Source of the DNA: Clostridia bacterium
GTDB lineage: Bacteria; Bacillota; Clostridia; Christensenellales; UBA1242
Direction: 5' to 3'
Assembly (NCBI GenBank): GCA_017456465.1
Contig: JAFTJJ010000100.1
Span: forward strand, 1-9,938
Length of the DNA: 9,938 nt
In this document: in pieces, positions 6,089 through 9,938 of the stretch
Layout: each line of letters begins with the position of its first letter
Position numbering within the stretch: position 1 is the first letter of the stretch
The notes under the pieces: generated by a model
Databases searched by the model: none
The model's input: the letters and a program-made list of their open reading frames with translations, nothing else
What the model was told of the DNA's origin: nothing
Made by a program: the position numbers and the translations under genes

Positions 6089-7642
6089 ATGAAACAATTT
6101 AGAAAAATTTCAACCCTATGCTTGCTCGTTGCTTTTGCAATAACACTCTCTGCATGTGGTGCACCAGCATCAAACACACTCGCAAAAAACATTGATGAAA
6201 GTGTAACAGATTTTGTGTACACCGTGTCAAGCCTTGATTGGGTTGACTCAGAAACTGTGTCTGATCTTTGCTGTGACACGACATCAACCACTCAAAACAC
6301 AAGCTCAATTACAAACAACACACAAAGCATCAGCAACACAAGCAATTCAAACACACCATCTTCAAACATAAGATACTTTCCAAACAGCGTAAGAACAAGA
6401 TTCAGAAACACAAACACGAACTCAACCAACACAACATACACAAACAGAACACAAACCCAACAAAACATAACAAACGACAATTTGAATGATAATTCAACAA
6501 ACAACACATTCAAAAACACAAAAACAGTTGAATTTTCAACTGAAAATTTAACAAACAGAAACTCAAGCATTCAATCAAAAATCAATGAGCTCATCACAAA
6601 AAGATCAATGCTCATGCTTTACATCAATGAAATTTATAACGGAAATGTGACACTTTCTGATGAAGATGTTTCAGCAATCAATGCTTATGTCAACATCATT
6701 CGTGACAACACAAGTTTCATGAATGCAAACAAAGGAATGATTAGAAATCAGCTTGGATATGCCAGAAACACATTCCGTGGCAACAACAACAGAAACCTTG
6801 TGAATGCCTACATCATTCGAGCAAATGAAGCAATGGAAACTCGAGTTTCAAAAATTGACTCAAGTATCAATGCTTTGGATTCAATCATTCAAATCATTGA
6901 AAATGGCCTTACTGAAAATTCAACATTCTATAACAACTTGCTTTCAAATACTTACAAAACACAAAACAATACAAACACTGACACAAATCTTGACACCGAC
7001 AACAATCTTGACACAAACACTGACTCAAATTTAAATAATTCAATCAATGGTGGTGTAACATCAAATAACACAAGAAATAATAATATCGTCACAAAATCAA
7101 ACAACAACGTTTCACCTATGATTGTTGACAACACAAATAATATTACAAACAAAAATAACAATGTAACTACTGATCAAAATATAGACACAACTCTTGATAA
7201 TGCAGCAAATCCTTTCACGACAGAAATTAACAAAAGAAATGAAAAACTTTCAACAACACAAAACAGCAGAATCACTACCCATGACACAACCAACAACAAT
7301 CAAACAAACAACACTCAAAACAACATAAACAAAACAAATAACAATATTATTCAAAATGACGAAATCAACTCAAACGACAACACAAAAAACACAACAAGTA
7401 CAAGAGTTCATCAAACAGAAAACACTGTACCATACAAAAGATTAAGATCAACAAACAACACAAATCGAACAACTGTAAGAAACACAAACAATACGGGCAG
7501 CAGCACAAACAACACAAATTATGGAACGCTCAGAAGCAGACAAAACAACAATAACGTGAATATAAAAAATACAAACAACAAAGGTGGTCTTGTCTTCAAT
7601 CAAAATTTTGAAGCAAAGAATCAACCATACACAAATCGTTAA
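6089..7642 (+). CDS. Asn/Thr-rich predicted lipoprotein of unknown function
   Basis: I do not recognise this 517-residue protein. It starts with a lipoprotein signal peptide: basic MKQFRK, a hydrophobic stretch, then lipobox LSAC with Cys23 as the predicted lipidated residue, so it should be anchored outside the cytoplasmic membrane. A short segment (about 24-65) ends in a Cys-Cys pair. A Thr/Asn/Ser-rich linker (about 66-150) leads to a predicted helical, more ordinary domain (about 155-290), rich in Ile, Leu and charged residues. The remaining tail is extreme: by my count 71 of the last 233 residues are Asn, mixed with Thr, Ser and scattered Arg. The frame is long and uninterrupted with a good ribosome site, so it is a real gene. 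It is a single plus-strand gene between spoVAC (divergent) and sigF (convergent), ending at a shared terminator. A spore-envelope or mother-cell role is only suggested by location. Confidence 0.85.
   Translation: MKQFRKISTLCLLVAFAITLSACGAPASNTLAKNIDESVTDFVYTVSSLDWVDSETVSDLCCDTTSTTQNTSSITNNTQSISNTSNSNTPSSNIRYFPNSVRTRFRNTNTNSTNTTYTNRTQTQQNITNDNLNDNSTNNTFKNTKTVEFSTENLTNRNSSIQSKINELITKRSMLMLYINEIYNGNVTLSDEDVSAINAYVNIIRDNTSFMNANKGMIRNQLGYARNTFRGNNNRNLVNAYIIRANEAMETRVSKIDSSINALDSIIQIIENGLTENSTFYNNLLSNTYKTQNNTNTDTNLDTDNNLDTNTDSNLNNSINGGVTSNNTRNNNIVTKSNNNVSPMIVDNTNNITNKNNNVTTDQNIDTTLDNAANPFTTEINKRNEKLSTTQNSRITTHDTTNNNQTNNTQNNINKTNNNIIQNDEINSNDNTKNTTSTRVHQTENTVPYKRLRSTNNTNRTTVRNTNNTGSSTNNTNYGTLRSRQNNNNVNIKNTNNKGGLVFNQNFEAKNQPYTNR
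6977..7032 (+). repeat. Short degenerate repeat within the Asn-rich tail
   Basis: The stretch ACAAATCTTGACAC recurs 18 nt later as ACAATCTTGACAC, and ACTGACACAAAT reappears as ACTGACTCAAAT. The encoded peptide repeats Asn-Leu-Asp-Thr flanked by Asp/Thr/Asn. It looks like local duplication that has lengthened the low-complexity tail. Confidence 0.5.
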
Positions 7643-7646
7643 AGCG

Positions 7647-7688
7647 AAAAAAAAAGAGCTTGCACAAACAACGCGCAAGCTCTTTTTT
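7647..7688. terminator. Bidirectional intrinsic terminator between the lipoprotein gene and sigF
   Basis: GAGCTTGC (7656-7663) pairs with GCAAGCTC (7675-7682) around an 11-nt loop. The flanking A run (7647-7655) and T run (7683-7688) add up to 6 A-T pairs and give a T tract in either direction. It starts 4 nt after the lipoprotein stop codon, and its last bases overlap the sigF stop codon (7687-7689), so both convergent units share it. Confidence 0.9.
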
Positions 7689-8433
7689 AGTATATAAGTT
7701 TTTTCTTGAATCTTTCAATTATTTTTGACTCAAGTCTTGAGACTTGAACCTGCGACACCCCAAGCTCACACGCAACCTCACTTTGTGTTCTGCCGCGAAA
7801 ATATCTCAAAAGAATAATCTTTTTTTCACGGTCTTCAAGCTCAGAAATTGCTTGTTTCAAAAGCAAATTGTCAAGCAAAACATCACTTTTGTCCTCAGTC
7901 ACAATCTTGTCAAGAATGTGTGCACTATTTTCACCACTTTCATCAATCTTTGCATAAAGTGAAATCATTGGCTTGCTCGAATCAAGTGCACAAACAATAT
8001 CTTCTTTTGGAACATCAAAATGCCTTTCCAAAATCTCAATTGTAGGTTCTTCGTCATGCTCTTTTTTGTATTCATCAATAAACGATTTTATTTTGAAAGT
8101 CAAGGTCTTGATTGCTCTGCTGATCTTGATGTCGCCATCATCACGCATGTATCTTTTGACTTCACCGGCAATCATTGGAACTGCATATGTTGTGAATTTA
8201 ACATCAAAAGCCTGATCAAAATTCTTGATGGCTTTCAAAAATCCAACACAACCGAGTTGATAAAGGTCATCATAATCAACACCACGACCGACATATTTTC
8301 TAATGATTGACTTAATGAGCGGAAAATTTCCCTCAATAAGTTTTTCCTTTGCCTCTTCATCACCAGTCTTTGCAAGTTTGACAAGTTCGAGAGTTTCTTC
8401 TTGAGTCAGCGGCACAAAATTTTCCATGAACAT
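7687..8433 (-). CDS. sigF: RNA polymerase sporulation sigma factor SigF (SpoIIAC)
   Basis: SigF is the first forespore-specific sigma factor and is held inactive by SpoIIAB until SpoIIAA releases it. From the ATG at 8431-8433 it has 248 residues, typical for the family. Region 2 contains DYDDLYQLGCVGFLKAI and the -10 recognition stretch FTTYAVPMIAGEVKRYMRDD (about residues 80-99). Region 3 follows. The region 4 helix-turn-helix is at about 213-235, with RTQSEVACELGVSQVQVSR. The sequence alone would fit SigF or the close paralogue SigG; the two genes upstream, spoIIAA and spoIIAB, settle it as SigF. AAGGG sits 5 nt before the chosen ATG; a GTG at 8434-8436 and an ATG at 8425-8427 are alternatives. 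It lies 13 nt after spoIIAB and is the last gene of its operon. Confidence 0.96.
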   Translation of the reverse strand: MFMENFVPLTQEETLELVKLAKTGDEEAKEKLIEGNFPLIKSIIRKYVGRGVDYDDLYQLGCVGFLKAIKNFDQAFDVKFTTYAVPMIAGEVKRYMRDDGDIKISRAIKTLTFKIKSFIDEYKKEHDEEPTIEILERHFDVPKEDIVCALDSSKPMISLYAKIDESGENSAHILDKIVTEDKSDVLLDNLLLKQAISELEDREKKIILLRYFRGRTQSEVACELGVSQVQVSRLESKIIERFKKKLIY

Positions 8434-8446
8434 CACCGCCCTTATG

Positions 8447-8878
8447 TCAATTAATTGCCTTTGTCATGTTCACGATCAAACCGCCATCTGGATTGTTTTT
8501 GACGCTCAAAGAGTCCATGAATGACTCCATCAAGGTGAAACCCATTCCAGATCTTTCATCTTTTGCACGGGTGGTAAAAAAAGGCTGTTTTGCCCTCTCA
8601 ATGTCATCAATACCGACACCATTATCAATGATCGTGATGTCAATCAACTTTTGCTTGATGCCAACAACAACTGTAATTTTGCCCGCCTTTCCATTATAAC
8701 CATGAACAATTGAATTTGTGATTGCCTCACTCACTGCTGTTTTTATATCATTAATTTCAGAAAGCGTTGGATTGATTTGCACAGCAAACGCTGTAACCAT
8801 GCTTCTGATGAAACCTTCATTTTCAAGCCTAGCATCAATCTCAAGCTTGAACTTGTTTTCAAATTGAATTCCTTCCAT
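8447..8878 (-). CDS. spoIIAB: Anti-sigma F factor and serine kinase SpoIIAB
   Basis: SpoIIAB binds SigF with ATP and phosphorylates SpoIIAA on serine, so it is both inhibitor and kinase in the forespore switch. The 143-residue protein has the GHKL ATPase fold: N box SEAITNSIVHGY (about residues 50-61, with Glu51 and Asn55), G1 box DNGVGID (about 85-91) and G2 box RSGMGFTLM (about 109-117). Arg26 near the N-terminus may correspond to the SigF-contacting arginine; that is inference. The ATG at 8876-8878 is preceded by AAAAGGGG at 8891-8898, which overlaps the spoIIAA stop codon but leaves a rather long 12-nt spacing. The gene lies 18 nt after spoIIAA and 13 nt before sigF, without the coding overlap known in Bacillus. 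Confidence 0.97.
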   Translation of the reverse strand: MEGIQFENKFKLEIDARLENEGFIRSMVTAFAVQINPTLSEINDIKTAVSEAITNSIVHGYNGKAGKITVVVGIKQKLIDITIIDNGVGIDDIERAKQPFFTTRAKDERSGMGFTLMESFMDSLSVKNNPDGGLIVNMTKAIN

Positions 8879-8896
8879 TTTATTGTTAATCCCCTT

Positions 8897-9214
8897 TTAT
8901 GATATTTTTGGCATTATTTCATAAATGCCTGTCATTTTAAGTATCCTGTCCACATGACCCGATGCATTTTTAATTGCAATTTCAATTCCTTGCTTGCTGA
9001 ATTTGTTATAACGCCCAAGAAGCACACCGATCCCCGTGCTGTCCATAAATGTCACACTTCCAAAATCAAGCACTACTTTCGCAGGGCTTGAGAGTCTTAA
9101 ATCTGAAAGCACCGTGTCAAGGCTCATGCGAACATATTCAGCAGTGCATTCATCAAGTTCACCTGAAAGATTGGCAATGAGTGCACTGTCTGTTGATTTA
9201 TATTTGATCTCCAT
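8897..9214 (-). CDS. spoIIAA: Anti-sigma F factor antagonist SpoIIAA
   Basis: SpoIIAA is a STAS-domain protein that, when unphosphorylated, displaces SigF from SpoIIAB. It is inactivated by SpoIIAB phosphorylation and reactivated by the phosphatase SpoIIE, which is not in this window. The product has 105 residues, shorter than the roughly 117 of B. subtilis. The STAS core is complete: ANLSGELDE (about 14-22), KVVLDFGSVTFMDSTGIGVL (about 46-65) and a C-terminal helix. The phosphorylatable serine is Ser59 in MDSTGIG, the counterpart of B. subtilis Ser58. GGGAG ends 7 nt before the ATG at 9212-9214. It is the first gene of spoIIAA-spoIIAB-sigF; the promoter must lie in 9215-9345. Confidence 0.96.
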   Translation of the reverse strand: MEIKYKSTDSALIANLSGELDECTAEYVRMSLDTVLSDLRLSSPAKVVLDFGSVTFMDSTGIGVLLGRYNKFSKQGIEIAIKNASGHVDRILKMTGIYEIMPKIS

Positions 9215-9287
9215 AATCGTTCTCCCGTTGAAAATACTTTAGCAAAAACAAACTTAATTTTCCCACAAGAAACATGAAATAAACAAT

Positions 9288-9322
9288 AAAAAAACAACTC
9301 ATCTTGTCGATAAGTTGTTTTT
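9288..9322 (-). terminator. Intrinsic terminator of the unrecognised membrane protein gene
   Basis: AAAAACAACT (9290-9299) pairs perfectly with AGTTGTTTTT (9313-9322). After one C-A mismatch, ATC/GAT (9301-9303 with 9309-9311) extends the stem around a TTGTC loop. On the minus strand a 7-T run follows (complement of 9288-9294). It starts 23 nt after the stop codon of the membrane protein gene, separating it from spoIIA. The plus-strand direction also ends in five T, but no plus-strand gene enters it. Confidence 0.8.
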
Positions 9323-9345
9323 ACTTTTTCAAAATTTGTATTAAA

Positions 9346-9938
9346 TCAAAGTTTGTTTTGAATGATGTCGCAAGCAAGAGCGCGCTCCGGAACTGAAGAG
9401 TTGTCTTGTGATCCCAAAACCTTTGCTTTCAGCTTGAGAGCATTCAATTGAGCAGGTGTGAGAACATCAACAAAAGTCTTTTTAAAGTCCTCCACATCCT
9501 TGTCCAAAGCCTCTTTGTCCTTTGTCTCGATGTAATTTTTCACTCTTGCTTCAAGATTTGCAATGATTGCATCATAATCAACCTGAACCACGGTTTCACC
9601 ATCAGCAGCAACCTCAGCAGCTTTTGCGGCCGCATTTGCTGTTTCTTGAAGTTGTTTGTTTTTGTAAACTTTGAGTTGGATTGTGATTCCAAGCACCGCA
9701 CCAATTGCAGTGAAAAGAACAGCAGAAATCACATCAATTATGAAAAGTCTTGCTGTTTCAGAATCAGCCCCAAGAATTTCAATCAATGCAGAAAAACCAG
9801 CAACAATCGAAACATCGGCTTTTGACGCAATGGCAATTGCTGATGTTACAAAGAGCGAAAGTACATTAAGCACACAACTCAGTCCGATCACCCAAACCCA
9901 AATCTTCCAGTCAAACTTGTTGTAAAATTTGTGAAAAA
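9346..9938 (-). CDS. Unrecognised membrane protein with two predicted TM helices, 5' end beyond window
   Basis: The minus-strand frame stays open to the right edge, so the start lies outside the window or just at it. A GTG at 9889-9891 falls inside the first hydrophobic helix and is not a believable start. About 197 residues are visible: an aromatic, basic lead-in (KFYNKFDWKIWVWV), a first membrane helix, a short loop (about ADVSIVAGFSALIEILGADS), a second helix (LFIIDVISAVLFTAIGAVLG), then QLKVYKNKQLQE. A soluble Ala-, Lys- and Glu-rich tail of about 110 residues, probably helical, completes the protein. No catalytic motif is visible. It lies upstream of spoIIAA in the same direction but is cut off by a terminator, so it is probably not part of the spoIIA operon. 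Function unknown. Confidence 0.75.
   Translation of the reverse strand, partial: FHKFYNKFDWKIWVWVIGLSCVLNVLSLFVTSAIAIASKADVSIVAGFSALIEILGADSETARLFIIDVISAVLFTAIGAVLGITIQLKVYKNKQLQETANAAAKAAEVAADGETVVQVDYDAIIANLEARVKNYIETKDKEALDKDVEDFKKTFVDVLTPAQLNALKLKAKVLGSQDNSSVPERALACDIIQNKL

Noticed and set aside
6292..6570. Minus-strand open frame rich in Val, Phe and Leu opposite the lipoprotein gene
   Set aside because: It is the antisense of Asn/Thr codons (AAC/ACA read as GTT/TGT), which gives false hydrophobic proteins. Other minus-strand frames at 6952-7161 and 7448-7678 have the same cause.
9234..9271. Possible sigma-H promoter for spoIIAA: GTGGGAAAA and AAAGTATTT on the minus strand
   Set aside because: Each element is one mismatch from consensus, but the spacer is about 17 nt where sigma-H promoters have about 11-12. 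I cannot support it.

Overview
The window comes from an endospore-forming, low-GC Firmicute. It is AT-rich (about two thirds A+T by eye, not counted), has strong GGAGG-type ribosome binding sites and A/T-flanked hairpin terminators, and carries core sporulation genes: spoIIAA-spoIIAB-sigF, spoVAC-spoVAD-spoVAE and yunB. The spoVA set is the reduced C-D-E form typical of Clostridia, without spoVAA or spoVAB, so an anaerobic clostridial lineage is more likely than Bacillus. I cannot name a species.

Layout, left to right. (1) 1-1019, plus strand: the 3' part of a class A penicillin-binding protein gene, with the SxN and KTG transpeptidase motifs and an extra C-terminal beta-rich domain. (2) 1016-3309, minus strand: a two-gene sulfur-transfer operon, cysteine desulfurase then thiI, behind a probable sigma-A promoter at 3339-3367. 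It ends convergently on the PBP gene. The two stop codons share one TTAA, and the thiI terminator hairpin lies inside PBP coding sequence. (3) 3384-5954, minus strand: spoVAC-spoVAD-spoVAE followed 31 bp later by yunB. (4) 6089-7642, plus strand: a single-gene unit for a large Asn/Thr-rich predicted lipoprotein that I do not recognise. (5) 7687-9214, minus strand: spoIIAA-spoIIAB-sigF. Its 3' end faces the lipoprotein gene across a bidirectional terminator. (6) 9346-9938, minus strand: the 3' part of an unrecognised two-helix membrane protein gene, ending in its own terminator just upstream of spoIIA.

How the genes work together. SpoIIAA, SpoIIAB and SigF form the partner-switching module that starts forespore-specific transcription. 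SpoVAC, SpoVAD and SpoVAE move dipicolinic acid into the forespore and release it at germination. YunB is a sporulation protein of unclear biochemistry. In B. subtilis the spoIIA operon runs directly into spoVA on the same strand. Here that order is kept, but the opposite-strand lipoprotein gene sits at the junction where spoVAA and spoVAB would be. It is the least explained gene in the window. The desulfurase/ThiI pair makes 4-thiouridine in tRNA and is housekeeping.

No tRNA, rRNA, CRISPR array, insertion sequence or riboswitch was seen. No gene-free stretch exceeds about 135 bp.
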